Of a DNA stretch of 64,000 bases, positions 10,329 to 63,312 are shown in pieces. The notes under the pieces were generated by a model. That model saw only the letters and a list, made by a program, of their open reading frames with translations. It had not been told where the DNA came from and did no database searches. Position 1 is the stretch's first letter, and each line of letters opens with the position of its first letter. The position numbers and the translations under genes are program-made. Source of the stretch: Zoroaster sp. YZ-2022 (taxonomy: Eukaryota > Echinodermata > Asteroidea > Forcipulatida > Zoroasteridae); NCBI GenBank assembly GCA_029582265.1, contig CM055819.1, positions 29,427,164-29,491,163 of the forward strand, in the 5' to 3' direction.

Positions 10329-12585
10329 CATGTTTCTATCTAGCCATTATTTATTGAGTAGTAATATTTTGTCTGAGCTATAATTAAGTAAATGATGGTT
10401 TCATGGTTTGTAACTGACTTAAACATGATGATCATCAAATTGGTTCCAAGTTGCATTTCTTTCATAAAACTTGTGTATTTGGACAGCACATGTTAAAAGA
10501 ATTGTAAGATTTGTGCAAAATAATCATTGGTGTTTACTACTTAAGAATAATAATAATCATAATAACACTCACTCAGTTCTTATATATTAAAAAGTAAATT
10601 CAATCAAATAACTTCTCTAACAAACATAGATTACCATCCAGCAAAGAAAGATTCACATAATATTTAATGTGTCAAGTTAATTGTTAAAATGAATTTTGTT
10701 TGCAAGTGGTAGATCTACACACGTATGTTTCTTGCATCAAGTATCCATGACGATTTTTCTAAATTTGATTGAATTTTTTTTTATCCGTACAGGGCCTATA
10801 AGACGACGAACATTTAATCGAACAATAGTTTGTTTGGCAGATAGGGAATGTGACATATTTCCTACCCTTGATGAAAAACTACACCTCAAGCAAGCGGGGT
10901 TAGGGGAAAAACTGGTCACATTCCCTTCTGATCAGCGGCGTAGCCACGGGGGGGGGGGGGGCAGTCGTTCTTACCAAGGGCACAAACATGCACTAATTCT
11001 TCCAATCCCCATTCAAGGAGCAGTTGCTCCGGAAGCAGATTACATGTATGACAAGTTCAATTACGGGTTCAAAAATACATACTTTGGATTGGTTTGAATC
11101 CATTAACTTCTTTGGTAGAAGGTCAAAAACGATAATTCAATTCAATTAAATTCATATTTATTTCCAACTCTATATGTATAAACAAAATTGAATAAGACAA
11201 ACCATACGAAATAATGCTTTCACCTAGAGTTCAATTTTTTTCTTTGTCAGTAACAGGAATTGGACTGTCGTTGTTGTCTGCCAATGCTCCTTCAAACACT
11301 CAAGTAATTATAAATTTAGTGCACTGTGTTGTGTTTAAAATAACTTCTTATCACGGACACAGGGACATGAACAAATTTTCATCTCTGATGCGCCACAATA
11401 TCAAGTTGTTTTATGGTCAAACTTAGCTGCCAGAGTATTTAGTTTAAAGAAATGTTCAATATATGTATACATTTTTTAAAGCATCAACACACCATTTTTA
11501 AAGCTTACTTTTGGCCTCAAGAAAGATTGACTAAAGGCAATTGTTGCAGCTTTGTGTATCAAAATGTAAAAGTCCCAACACCCAATAGACCCCTGTTTTG
11601 ATGATGTCACGGTTTGTTAATGCATTTCCGACCGTTGTGCAGAGACAATGGTTCACCATTCTTTTTTCAATGAGGTAACAAACTGTGACGTCATCAGTAC
11701 AGAGATCTATTGAATCCATTAAAATTATTCAACTTGAGATAGAAATGTTATTTGGGTTTGTACACTTCAGTTGGGGGCTGCTCTTAGGAACCGGCAAGTT
11801 GGGATTGATTTCGGGGTCAGAAGGTTACAGTGAGCAGTTAAATGTAAATGGTTTCAAGATGATAACTTGAGTTACAAGTATTATTTGGTTTATATAAACC
11901 GTCACATACTCGGGCTTAGGGATTTCAACAGCGCCGCTGTTATTTGTTAAGTATTAAATGGTGTAGTCTCACTGATACTTACTTCTACGAAAAAAGTTCT
12001 TTACCTGGTTTCTTTGGTCAGGTGTCACCTGGTTCCCGAGATAAAAGTAGGCCTATTATTTTGGCCATTTCATATGACCTTGCAAATGTGTTTGTTTTTA
12101 TGATGAAATCCCACTGTATCCTGTTGATAAATAGCATTATGGTTCAATCTACTAATCTTCATTGATAGATCTAGTACAGTAAAGGAAAGTGAAGTTAGGC
12201 ATGTCTCCGACTGATATATTTATCAAATTTAACACGGAGAGCCTGGTTAAGGTATGAGTGCGAACACAGGTAGGTCAACTCTAGTGAGACTTCCAATTTT
12301 GGACTAAATTGTAGGAGAGTGGCTACCATTCAACCGTGCTATTATTTACACACTAACGCTGAAAATGCTTTAAACTTAACAACTAACATTAGTGAAGTTG
12401 CAACGACTTGCAGTTAGGAAAAAAACATTCTTGGTTCACATTCATTGTAAAATGTTTCAGCAAGATCTCAGGTGGTCACTGTGAATTTAGCAAAATTTTA
12501 GGTGTGAGTCATACAACAAGGTATAGTTGGAGTGTGAACTCGCCACCAGTAACTTCTATTGCATTTTGATGAGGAAAACACTGAC
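10329..12585. other. Gene-free stretch right of LTR-like copy 1
   Basis: No reliable exon. A G-run (10950-10962) follows CAGCGGCGTAGCCACG, which resembles the end of a hAT-type element, but no partner end was found. The rest is unassigned AT-rich sequence downstream of the integrase-like gene. Confidence 0.4.
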
Positions 12586-12801
12586 TCAAGGTGTGATCAT
12601 AGAATGCACTATTTCACAGCAGCGTGAGTATGACTGATATTCCAACAGATCCTCAATAATCAAAGGAAACTCTGCATTCAGGGTTGACGCCAGGACACCA
12701 TTTTCTTCTGAAGACAAAAACACTTGAATAGGAGGGACACTGACATCACCGTCTTCTTCAGCAGGTAGTGGGGCTTCATCATCAATACCATAATGGTCGA
12801 T
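12586..12801 (-). CDS. Integrase-like gene, C-terminal exon
   Basis: Acceptor GTGTTTGCAG is followed in phase 0 by IDHYGIDDEAPLPAEEDGDV and ends SRCCEIVHSMITP-stop. The acidic YGID...PLP text is typical of the C-terminus of this integrase family, directly after the catalytic core. Confidence 0.75.
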   Translation of the reverse strand: MDHYGIDDEAPLPAEEDGDVSVPPIQVFLSSEENGVLASTLNAEFPLIIEDLLEYQSYSRCCEIVHSMITP

Positions 12802-13603
12802 CTGCAAACACAAGATTGTGGAGATGGATTTAGTACATCATATGATATAGATGATGTGACTGTTGTTTACAAAAACAGAGACCTTTTACGTGTACATACC
12901 AGAGCTTTCCTGCCAGGCAAAACGCTATGCAACACCTATGGGATTTCTTACATTCTGTACTGTAATATCAAAATAACTTCAAGTATTGTAACAAATAACA
13001 GCTGAATAAGATTTGAGTTGTGTACCCTTGGTTCAAATCAAAATTTGATCAAAAATTTCGACCTTGAGGATCTTTGTAAACATATGATGTCACGAGGCAC
13101 ATCATCTATACCATAACGCAAAACCATGAGTCATTTCATCATAACAGCTGCAACTCACACATCTTCCTAATGGTTCATATTTATTTCACTCTGCCACTTG
13201 CCATCAATTATTATTAGGGATTATAAAGAAATTGTTGAAACCAATTGTGCCAACCCTTGTCAATTGCTTATCATGATTCTTGAATTACAAAAACAAAAAA
13301 TTTGCACTTTTGAGTTTATAAAATATGATTTATAATGATGACCTAGCATTTCTTTGGTTTTGTATACTTAATAACACACTGAAGTCTTGAACAAGTGCTA
13401 CTGACATTTAAGAAAAAAATTACAGAGGGCAACCCATATCTTTAAAACTAATATAAAATTCATTAGATCTAGACCTCTTTCATTCAACATTACGACAAAC
13501 GGTGCCCTCGCTGTTGTAAAAGAAGGCAAGTCATTGGCTGACAGCTGACCTTGGTGCGTAAAACCGCTATGTGAATCGAAACATTTGAAATTGATTTTCT
13601 TAC

Positions 13604-14169
13604 CTCATCAATGTCATCTGCGAAGTACTCTATCGGAATAGCTGATGAGCATGAGTGATTTGCCACTGCATGCATGCCCGAAATGAACAGCTGCAATGGG
13701 GTCTGGTTATGTTCGGTTCGGATAGAGTGATTATTCCACATTGAGATGAATTCCTGCAAGAGCCGATTCAATCGAGAGATAAAGACATAATGCAGTGAGA
13801 ATAGATGAACTTCATTATAGACTTCAAGGATCTCCAAGTCTTCCATATGACAGAAAAGTGCATAAAACGACGACAAAACTGCCTCATATACATCTCTCCA
13901 TAGCCTCTCTATCCGTATGTTGTGGACACTCCTTCCACCAATGAAACTACCTCTATCGTGGCCTCGAAGCGGATGGTCAATCATGTATTGCCTGACCAAT
14001 ACATTTTCACCCCCCATATCCGCTCTAACCCTGGAAGGCAGGCCCCATTCACTGACAGCCCCTTTGAAGGATTCCAGAACAGTATCTGCCCAGTTGTTGC
14101 TGCTGGCATGCAAAAAAAACTATTGCTCTGCTGAATCCATCAATCCCACCATGGATTACAAATCGCCAT
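13604..14169 (-). CDS. Integrase-like gene, catalytic core exon (frameshifted)
   Basis: After the acceptor TTCTCCTGATTTAG the exon reads WRFVIHGGIDGFSRAIVFF. A run of eight T on the minus strand then puts the rest in another frame, which continues NNWADTVLESFKGAVSEWG, RVRADMGGENV (second catalytic Asp) and RIERLWRDVYE (catalytic Glu). The shift is one base. It ends at a GAG|GTAAGA donor after EYFADDIDE. Confidence 0.8.
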
Positions 14170-14382
14170 CTAAATCAGGAGAAATAAAGATAGTTTGGAT
14201 ACTATGAACTCTACCTCCAATGGCCCTGTCAAATTTTTGGGTTGTATACAGACCTCACTATTACTGAATAAAGAGCCCACAGCTACACTTTCATGCATGC
14301 TCGCACTATAACCACTTTAATGGTAGCTGTTAATAGTCAGTCTTTAAAACTTACGCTCGTGCAAATGCTCCTTGCAAAGTAT

Positions 14383-15644
14383 TGTTGCATTCCCCACTTT
14401 TGTGGGTCAACAAATAATAGTCGGACACAAACTTTGTTGTGACAATCTCAATCAATGGGGTTGGCTTATTATTAACATCACTATTTAATTAATTAACAAT
14501 GTCACTAGTAACATGTACGACAGGAGTGGTAGCGTATAGGTACATGTCAATAGTTAAACTTATATACTTGTGCTAAGTTCCGAATAGGGTGTACGAATAC
14601 CAACTATTGGGTACAGTCAGTGGGGACCATCGTTCGTTCATGCGGCTTGTCACTCGGCATACGGTACGGGCACTGCTATACCGAGAGACGGGCGGCTGGT
14701 CGCTCTCTACGACGGGGACCACCGGGGCTTGACTACACGGGGTGTCTGGACGGGGCCAGAGTGTGTACCATACCGCATTAGCTACACATAGGCGAACCAA
14801 TGGCCATATCGACGCCCTGCACCATTGGTTCAACGAACGAGGCTCTGGACCGTAATAGTTCGGTATATCGCACTGTCATGGATCGAGTCGCACAGATATC
14901 ATTCGGAATCGCACTACCGCTGAGATCAGGAAATCTTGGGGATTATATAGAAATCTTGGGCCTAGGAATGAATAAAACATGAGCCTAATCTAGCGTCTTA
15001 GCCAATGAGAAGCTTGGCTTTCGCGTCTAAGGGTAGAAACGTGTGCAAAATCATGACATACAACAGGTCCTTGTTCCATATAAGGAGAGGTATTTGACGA
15101 AAGTGAAGTGATCGACAACTTAGAAAGGAGGGCGTGTTCAAGGGGAAAATGCTTACTGGGCATGTTATGCTATTTGCTTGGATGCTAAGCTATTACTGCA
15201 TGAGGGGAAACAGCGGCTGTGCTTGGGTTAGGGAGCATTACACGCGGGCCACGGCTAATGGCTGAGCGGGTCAGTCACGGTGACTGTTTGGCCGTGGTTC
15301 ACCCACGAACCGTGTTCGGTGTGAAGGGGTGGACTCCGAGGAAAGTATTCGGAAAATAGACTAAGTCCAAAGGACGGCTCCAGCCACGTGGCGGGAGGGT
15401 GTGGCACGCACGCAAGGCTCTCGCTGGTGTTGCATTATGCATTGCGTTAGCGCTGGATATGCATGAGCAAAAGTAGCGTCCTTGTATGGATTGCATATTC
15501 ATAGCGGACAATCGAGGGTCCGGGGAAACAACTCTGGGACTTAGACTGCTTGAAATTGCATCGTCAGCAAAATATTGGAAGTGGAAGAAGTGAACTATAA
15601 GGGGTGCTAATATTTATCAAAATCAAAGGGTAAGATTCGTAACA
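14383..15644. repeat. 1.26-kb duplicated unit, LTR-like, copy 2
   Basis: Same-orientation partner of 8876-10139, with the same TGTT...AACA ends. GTAT lies directly before the left end and directly after the right end, compatible with a 4-bp target duplication, so this copy looks like an independent insertion into the intron of the integrase-like gene. It lacks the (CA)n run of copy 1. The region between the copies carries no gag-pol, so I do not treat them as the two ends of one element. Confidence 0.6.
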
Positions 15645-15797
15645 GTATGTTTTTATTGCCATACGTATACCTGCGCAATATCCACTAAAAATCGAAATGA
15701 ACCCTTATCTAAAATCATACCATTTTGTGTGTTTTCTCTCAATTCTGAAGCACTTACAACCTATTAATAACTTTAATACTAATAATATCATTATTAC

Positions 15798-15990
15798 CTG
15801 ATTAATTTGTGATTGCCGTCAATGTGCCACAAGGCCAGGGGAGATGAAACACTATAGTGCCTTCGCCTTATGACACACATCTGCCTCAGTTCCTGTCTTG
15901 ATGGGTCACACCTATACAGACTTTCACGTAGCCTTCGTCGTTGGACCCTTATACCTCTTGAGCACAAGTAACCATGGACTGTCTTAACTC
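15798..15990 (-). CDS. Integrase-like gene, exon with first catalytic Asp
   Basis: Bounded by an acceptor (TTTATTTTCAG) and donor (CAG|GTAATA). It encodes GIRVQRRRLRESLYRCDPSR and then LALWHIDGNHKLIR. The Asp of WHIDG is the first member of the DDE triad. The last codon is split (AG|A) and is completed by the next exon to give Arg-Trp-Arg. Confidence 0.8.
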
Positions 15991-16284
15991 CTGAAAATAA
16001 AGGGATACGGTTAATAAATGAAATAAAAAAGAGAGATGGCTGCAGGCCTGACAGTTCACAGAAGCAATGGAGGCAATTGCCTCGATGCACATTATCCAGC
16101 AGAAATGTTCTTTTTAAAGGTAAAACTGTCTTGCCCGTATAGCAACAAAGTCTCGGGCCTGTGACCGTAACAGATTTGATTTTAATTTAAAATCATTTAG
16201 ACAGATTTTTGACATACCAACACCTCATCTTCATTGTTTGAATTGTTCACATAATATCAAAATAATAAGAGCAGAGGTACATAC

Positions 16285-16460
16285 CTGAATTAGGAAGGTT
16301 ACTTATGACTGAACCAACTTGTGCATCAAGTTCATCATCAGGAATTACACTAGTGTATGAAGCCTGAAGGGAAATACCAAATCTCTGAAGGCGGTATTTG
16401 ATGGTTCGCTTGCTAACACCTCAAAGCCGACTCATTCTTGCCTGGTCGAGAACCTGCATT
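16285..16460 (-). CDS. Integrase-like gene, helix-turn-helix-like exon (contains stop)
   Basis: The exon lies between an acceptor (TATGTTTACAG) and a GT donor. It reads ARMSRL, then an in-frame TGA at 16423-16421, then GVSKRTIKYRLQRFGISL, a pattern usual for the helix-turn-helix part of this family (relatives carry a residue where the stop is). The exon ends ...ISNLPNS in phase with the next one. Confidence 0.6.
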
Positions 16461-16797
16461 CTGTAAACATAACGGAATGTGTCATCTTTTGATACATGTA
16501 CCATTACCAGTAATAACATAAATGTCATATTTGATTTGTCTGGACTGTTTATGTTATAAATTATACATTTTTTTCATAGGACAAGTACTGTACATGGACA
16601 TGTTGTACATAAAGTGCCTCATCCTACATGGAACAATTTTCATCTATAAATTAGTGGAAGACACAAAGGGACATGGACACCAATGAATTCAATGAATTCT
16701 GAATCAGCAAATACAGTCACAGGAAAGAAACACAAGGCTTTGTAAACGCACCGGCTAGAAACTCCAACTGATTTTGGTGAATGATAAATGACGGACG

Positions 16798-17112
16798 TCA
16801 CATCAGACCAGTCCGAAACACCTCTGGCCTGTAACTGCTTGTAGCTTCTCCTTCTTCTTGAACAGACCCTTGCACCATGGACTCTTCTCTCATTGAGTGG
16901 ACGACACGAAAAGCTTGGAGCAACAGATCTATCAAACCATCTGGTAAAACCGCTTGATATCGCATTGCATCTCTGCAGACACTGTCAATGCGATATTCTG
17001 CAATGAATAAATCTGCTTCAGTATCCAACAATGACATTGTCTCCGTAATCCGATGCCTCAAATTAATGTGAATTTGATGTTGAGAGTATTGCCCAAGAAG
17101 TCCCTCCGCCAT
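16798..17112 (-). CDS. Integrase-like gene, N-terminal exon
   Basis: The frame starts at an ATG (MAEGLLGQYSQHQIHINLRH) and gives a helical, Leu-rich region followed by SSYRPEVFRTG, the position where relatives have a Tyr/Arg-rich linker before the DNA-binding region. The stop at 16798 is probably intronic: a GT lies just before it. The join to the next exon is not established. Confidence 0.5.
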   Translation of the reverse strand: MAEGLLGQYSQHQIHINLRHRITETMSLLDTEADLFIAEYRIDSVCRDAMRYQAVLPDGLIDLLLQAFRVVHSMREESMVQGSVQEEGEATSSYRPEVFRTGLM

Positions 17113-17369
17113 GCCTGAAGAAAAACCAATGCGATGAATAAATTATCATAAATGAGATGATATGCCAAAGCAAGTCTGTGATGAAATCATATAAATCATT
17201 ACTTACTCCACTTTTAGACATCACATAAGCCGACTCAAAATGATGCCCCCAAATTAACATGAAAAGGTTTATAAAACTTTAAAAAAATTAAATGTACCAA
17301 ATTGCACAGTCGTTAATATTACAATTGGTGTCTTTCATCTTTCAATTTCAATTCACACCAAATCTAATG

Positions 17370-17734
17370 CACGGGCGTAAATCCCAGGGGGATGGGGGTA
17401 TATATCTCCCCCCCCTCCCCCCACTTTTTGGCCCAGGGGGATGGTCCATATAATCATTCCCCCAGAATTTTCCATGATTTGAAAAAAAAACAGAAGCAAC
17501 AAAATTTGCAAATTAATTGTCCTAACTTTAAACAATAATAATACAACCAATAATTATTAAAACTCGAATCATTTTAAAATACACCCTTTGCATTAAGGGC
17601 CGACAGCGATAAACGATAACGATACAAAACACTCTCTATTGGTGGAATTCTCGCGCGCGTAATACGTGCACCAATGGTCACATGAAAATTTCTGCATCAT
17701 CCCCCCCAGTTTTCGATGTGGATTTACGCCACTG
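17370..17734. mobile_element. hAT-like MITE
   Basis: The ends are CACGGGCGTAAATCC on the left and GGATTTACGCCACTG on the right, imperfect inverted repeats of the CAGNGGCGTA type known from hAT elements. ATCTAATG flanks both sides (17362-17369 and 17735-17742), an exact 8-bp target duplication as expected for hAT. The 365-bp interior has C-runs and no coding capacity. Confidence 0.85.
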
Positions 17735-18231
17735 ATCTAATGTAAATATCCAAATTTTAATTATCTGAAAACATGTTGACAATTTTGTCGTCGTAGCTCA
17801 GGATGGGGACAGGACCAAGAGCAACGATTATCGCAGCTACAATCTTCTTGCAAGCAAGGACCCTTAATTGCTGTAGTTTTTTATGTCTCTGGTTTTTGAC
17901 ACTATTTAAGGGGCTAGGCTACTTGCCTACTTGTAGTAGTAGTAGTACTAGGCCTACATGTACCCCACGTAATACAAACTTACAAAGCCCATTAATCCTG
18001 AGAATGAGCATGACGAGGCCTACCGATCAAAACCCAAACAAACAAAACAAACAAATTGTTATTATGAGGATGTGCTGAACTTGAAAATATGATCAACATT
18101 GGATGCTTTCAACGGGGAGCAAGAGCGCCGGTAACCAGTTGCGAAACACTGATCCGATATCCACAGTGCAGCTGCGAAGCGAAATCTAGAGTAGAAATCG
18201 ACTACACAGCGCCCTCTACTGGCGTTTTTGC

Positions 18232-18480
18232 TTGATATATTTCTGGGATTGATATATTTCTGGCGCTTGATATATTTCTGGGGATTGATATATTTCTGGG
18301 ATTGATATATTTCTGGGGATTGATATATTTCTGGCGTTTGATATATTTCTGGGGATTGATATATTTCTGGCGATTGGTATATTTGTGGGATTGATATATT
18401 TCTGGGGATTGATATATTTCTGGCATTTGATATATTTCTGGCATTTGATACATTTCTGGCGTTTGACTGATAATTCTGGC
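18232..18480. repeat. 17-18-bp minisatellite
   Basis: About 13 clean units plus one degenerate unit of TTGATATATTTCTGGG / TTGATATATTTCTGGCG follow in direct tandem. Variation is mostly at the last two or three bases. The array is open in several frames, which only reflects its unit length. Confidence 0.95.
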
Positions 18481-20514
18481 AATCTTCTTTACATCCCGCA
18501 CCGTGTGTATATGGCGCGCAACTCGTATAATTACTTCAATATAATGTTTGCAATTGTTATATTTTTTGAATTGGTTTATTTTACTCAAATATTCGCCAAT
18601 GTTTGTTTTATATTTGTTTTTATATTTTTATTTTTGTAGTTGTCTTTTTTGCCCCAATGGCCGTCCATATATACCCAGACCTTACTCAGCACAAAATAAT
18701 AATTTCAGAAGTTTGTGATATGTACGCTATATAAGAGGGGGAAAATTAAGTAATGTGAGTAACCATAGAATTGCCCTTAGCCTTTTGTTGAGTCATCTGG
18801 CTAAGATGGAAATTTTATTTGGAAAATATTGAGGTTTAATGATAACTGAACACTTTCAATTTCAATAGTTTCTAGCAAAGTGATTGATTTGTAAAGGTTT
18901 TAAACTATGTAAAAAATTGTATAATAATTATACTGTAAAACTGTCCTGAAAGGAAATATATTTTTGTTATAATTTATAGTTTATGTATTTATTTGTACAA
19001 AACTAAATAATAAAATAAATGATCAAAGAAATGTTGCTTGTTTTGTGATTTTCTATTTTAATAGTTGAAATATGATGAACAAATCTGGCCTTAGGACTAC
19101 AGTAACTGGGGAGGGGAATGAGGGGTGATCCCGGCTAGACGTAGACTGGAGTGGTTAGAATGGCCCGGCTGGCAAGCTCCCGTTATCCTATATAGCGCCC
19201 TCGTGTGACAATAAAAGGCAGCACTGTTTGCTGATTTGTGGGAAGTTTGACAAAAATAAGTTAAACATGCAAAAGAAAGTCAGAAACGATCTTAAATAAT
19301 TCAACACAAATTTACACCGATGCTTTTTCTTAATTAGTAAAGTGAAAGACAAATGGGGAGAGGCAGGGGTGCTTAAAATATCGAGATAAACGGGTGATAA
19401 GGAATTTCATTTCTCACTTGGACCACTTAATTCTAACATTAATTATAGTAGGCCCCTACTAGCATAAAATAACTTGAAATATAGTAAAATGTTATAATAC
19501 AATGAACCAAACTTAACACAGTGTGTTATTTTCTAGCTCCCTTTACCCATTGTAAAGTCCATAATTATATGTATGCAAATATGTATGTTAAGTTATATGG
19601 GTAATGAACCAAACCAATTAATTACTATTGGTTTGACCGATTTAGCCAGGTGGCGGGTGCGCGAGGAGGACGCCCACCGCACCCTCCCAATATACGGCTC
19701 TGCCCTATAGGCCGCACGCCATTGGCGCCACATACACATTTTGGTTTCATAGGATGGAAATGGATGTTTTCGTAAATAAAAACATTCCCTTTTGAATAAT
19801 AATCCTTTTTGCTAATTAATAAATAACTCAAGATCTTCCATTGTCGAATTAAAAATCGTTTGCCGCTCATCGCATAATTGTAAAAAATTGAGTTGCATGA
19901 AGGGCATGGCAACAAAGAGGGAACACTGCTAACCTGATATTTTTGACATATTATATTTAAGGGAGAACATTTACAGAGAAATCTGAAGATTTGAAGGGAT
20001 AAAACATTTTTACACAAAGTTCTAGTTCCTCAGCACGACCTGCGACCCAGTTTTGATTGTTTCTGTTTGACATCATCTGCGCGGTGGAAGATTACTACAC
20101 GATGTACATCATTCAATGCACAAACTGCACGTGTGTTAATATTAGTCTCAGAACTTTTAGTTTTCATGAATTTCATGAAGTCACGCGTTATCAACTGTCT
20201 GGATGCAGGAACGAGAAAAGAGGTAATTATTTATATTTTATAACTAAAGTAATGGATTAGAAAATCAAAAGAGATATGGACAAATGTGCATGGATTTTGA
20301 ATAGGATTTTTTTTGGGGGAAAAACCCCCCCAAAATTGTGGTTGTTGTGGAAAGAATACGGCCTCCACTTGTGTACGATTACGAAGTACCTAGCTAGGCC
20401 TATAAAAAACTGCGTGCAAGTTAAATGTCGTGTGGTTACCGCCAGTTTGACAAACAAAATGGCCGCCTTATTAACGTCATTGATGTAAAAAGTGCACAAA
20501 ATAAATAAATGGAA
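18481..20514. other. Gene-free stretch
   Basis: AT-rich sequence without a supported exon or element ends. Near 19640-19730 there is a GC-rich patch on the minus strand that gives a Gly/Arg/Pro-rich frame, which I regard as non-coding. Confidence 0.4.
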
Positions 20515-20974
20515 AGAATGTCGTATCCGACCGCTACTTTTTTAGGGTTTAAAAAAAAAATGTTTACAACCACAACCAGTTAAAAAATTATTCCATCGAT
20601 TTTTGGGGGTACAAAAAGCGAAAACTATCTTTAAAATCCACTTTTATGATGGTTTTCGGACTTGATTTCCCTTCTAAAAAAATCCTCCCCTTCAGAAAAT
20701 AGAAGGATCCTATTATAGTTGCCACTGCGCATGTACAATGTCAATGACCGTGTTGGTCACTTATGGGGGAGTTGACAAGATGAGACTGACATGACTTAGG
20801 AAGTCATCGTATACCAAAAATGCCTGATTTTTCATGAAATAAATATCCTGGAATAATTTGAAGTAGGCCTATAGGCTATGTCCATCATCATCCATATGTT
20901 CTCCACCTTACAGGTAAGATTACATTATTGGTAAATATTTAATGAGAAAAAGTGGCGGTCGGATACGACATTCT
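20515..20974. mobile_element. MITE with 26-bp terminal inverted repeats
   Basis: AGAATGTCGTATCCGACCGC at the left end is matched inverted by GCGGTCGGATACGACATTCT at the right end; the similarity continues inward to ACTTTTT/AAAAAGT. The 460-bp element has no coding capacity. No target duplication was recognised, so the superfamily is undetermined. Confidence 0.8.
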
Positions 20975-21594
20975 ACCCAAACAATTAATTGATAAAACAT
21001 TACTTAGGTTTTTACTAACTTTGATGAATAATGTTAACACTAATAACAGTTAGGCCTAACATTAGAACTAACATTAGCCGGGGTATTATGTTAACTTGTA
21101 ACATTATCTTATTCTGGAGATATTTGATGTTGTAAAACTTAAAAGGGTCCTTCAACTTTCGCAAATGCTACACTAAAGTCGACAATTAGAGATTTAAATT
21201 AATGTTAAACTTAAATTGTTTTTCCAATGGTATTCAAATTTATGTGAATTAGTTACAGTCTACTAGAACATGTTTGAATTTTCATCCTACAAAACTACAC
21301 AAAATTGGACCATACATAAGAGAAATGTTTTACAAACAGCCAAAAAATAATTTGAATTATAGTTACTGAATTAGGTATAAAAACAGTTAGAACTAAAATG
21401 TGTAAGCAATTTTTTGGCCTTTCAGCGCAACAAAGATTTCTTAAAGTTTTTTTCCCACAGAAACTTTAAATAATTGACACAACAAGTAAAATATAACGTT
21501 AAGGAGTGTAATATTGTACTTACTAAAAAGGAAAACGAAGTCTGAAACTGAACCAATAAACTTTTCACTTTTTTCAGCCATTGTGACACATTAA

Positions 21595-21906
21595 CCCTCC
21601 TTTGACTGCAAGGGTCAAAATCAGTCAAAATGTTGATATACTTGCCAAGGTATATCTAGTGCACTTAAAAAGTCAAACACTGTCAAACCTTATGTGTAGT
21701 AAGTACATTTACAGGTCAAAATGAGTCGACTGCTTTTGACTGGTAAAAGCATTGTCTGGTATTGTTCAGGGTGGTCAAAATGACAGTAAAAAAACAGTCA
21801 AAAATGCCCGTGTGTGCACATTTGGGTCAACAGTCAAAACAGGCAGTTGACTGGTTTTGACCTCTATGTAGCAACTTGCCACTAAAGTGCAGCTATAGTA
21901 GGAGGG
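21595..21906. mobile_element. TTAA MITE, family B ('GGTCAAAATCAGTCAAA'), copy 1
   Basis: Flanked by TTAA on both sides, with CCCTCC at the left end and GGAGGG at the right. The interior is rich in GTCAAAA/TTTTGAC motifs and matches copies near 31967, 35502, 44413, 51290 and 56826. TTAA flanks with CCC...GGG ends are the hallmark of piggyBac-mobilised elements. Confidence 0.85.
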
Positions 21907-21910
21907 TTAA

Positions 21911-22821
21911 AACAAATACAATATTTTAGCAAATTGTAGACAAAATCATAATTATTAAAACAAAATTTAAAATGCTAGCTTCAGTTCAGTTTTGTGATAC
22001 AATCTTTTTTGTGTTCATCTTATTCGTATAGCTTGGTGTAAAACAAGTTGTAAACAGACTGGCAAACCTGTTTGTGAACCATTAACGCTTCACTGAATCA
22101 AATCTACCGCCAGGTGAGACATGAATATTCATGAACTCTTTTATTTGCACAGCAGTCTAGCTTAAAAGGTAGCGTCCTTCTGGGAGATTACATTCTAGTG
22201 ACCCACTTGATTTTTAGGGCTTTGTGAAAAGATTTACTTAACCCACATTGTTTGGAACAGGCACAGTAACTGATAGACTGTCCGTCAAAGTTTTCTGAAG
22301 GTTTAATTAATGTCGTTTGCTGGATAAATTAATTCAAAATAACGTAATGGACATGATGTTTCAAAAATGGGATTGTCCAAATGGATGCATTTGACAGCCT
22401 TAGGTAACACCTCTATTATAGGTAACACCCCTGTGTAGTGAATGGTAGCTCCCTGTCTGTGACCTGGACATAGCAGATGCAGTTATCAATGACCTGTGTA
22501 CATGTACATGTACTGTACAGTATGTCATTCAAATAACAGTGTACAGTTAAGCACAGCACATTCACATGTACATTGTACACTTGCTCATGACTTCAACCTG
22601 TACATAATGTCTTAATACATGTTGTGATACCCTGTTTGTGTTACATGTACTCATGTACATGTATGTCTTGATGACAATTAAGTACATTTTGGGAAAGGTC
22701 TTTTGGGATTATTGTGTGTGACTGGGAGTGGACTAGACTTGGAGTTGACTTGGAGTTGACTTGGAGAAGTTGAAATTTCAAGAAACAATGAATTAAGGAC
22801 CCAAGGAGGAAAGTTAAAACC
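21911..22821. other. Sequence upstream of the SUN gene start
   Basis: No exon recognised. It contains many TACATGTAC-type palindromes (22500-22670) and a small direct repeat GACTTGGAGTT (22736-22765). It may hold 5' untranslated exons or promoter sequence of the SUN gene, but nothing decides this. Confidence 0.3.

Positions 22822-63312
<40,491 letters not shown>

Larger units (their letters stand above)
12586..17112 (-). pseudogene. Spliced rve/DDE integrase-core gene, disrupted
   Basis: Five minus-strand segments join into a protein of the integrase-core type found as spliced genes in fish, lancelet and cnidarian genomes. Order: N-terminal helical region (17112-16798), helix-turn-helix-like region (16460-16285), linker with WHIDGNHKL (15990-15798), catalytic core (14169-13604), acidic C-terminus (12801-12586). 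The catalytic triad is visible: D in WHIDGNHKL, D in RVRADMGGEN, and E in NIRIERLWRDV 37 residues further on. Joins 2-3, 3-4 and 4-5 use GT-AG sites in compatible phase. Two lesions argue against function: a TGA at 16423-16421, and a run of eight T (minus strand; plus 14112-14119) that shifts the frame inside the core. Either could be an assembly or allelic error. The copy-2 LTR-like unit sits in the intron between the third and fourth segments. Confidence 0.75.

Noticed and set aside
10930..10965. hAT element end at CAGCGGCGTAGCCACG plus G-run
   Set aside because: Only one end was found and no flanking duplication, so it is not supported as an element.
8876..15644. Treating the two 1.26-kb repeats as the LTRs of one retroelement
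   Set aside because: No gag-pol, primer site or polypurine tract lies between them; the interior holds exons of the integrase-like gene on the other strand. Outer flanks do not match, while copy 2 has its own GTAT duplication.
18202..18588. Repetitive frames of the QKYINPQKYI type
   Set aside because: Translation of the 17-18-bp minisatellite at 18232-18480.
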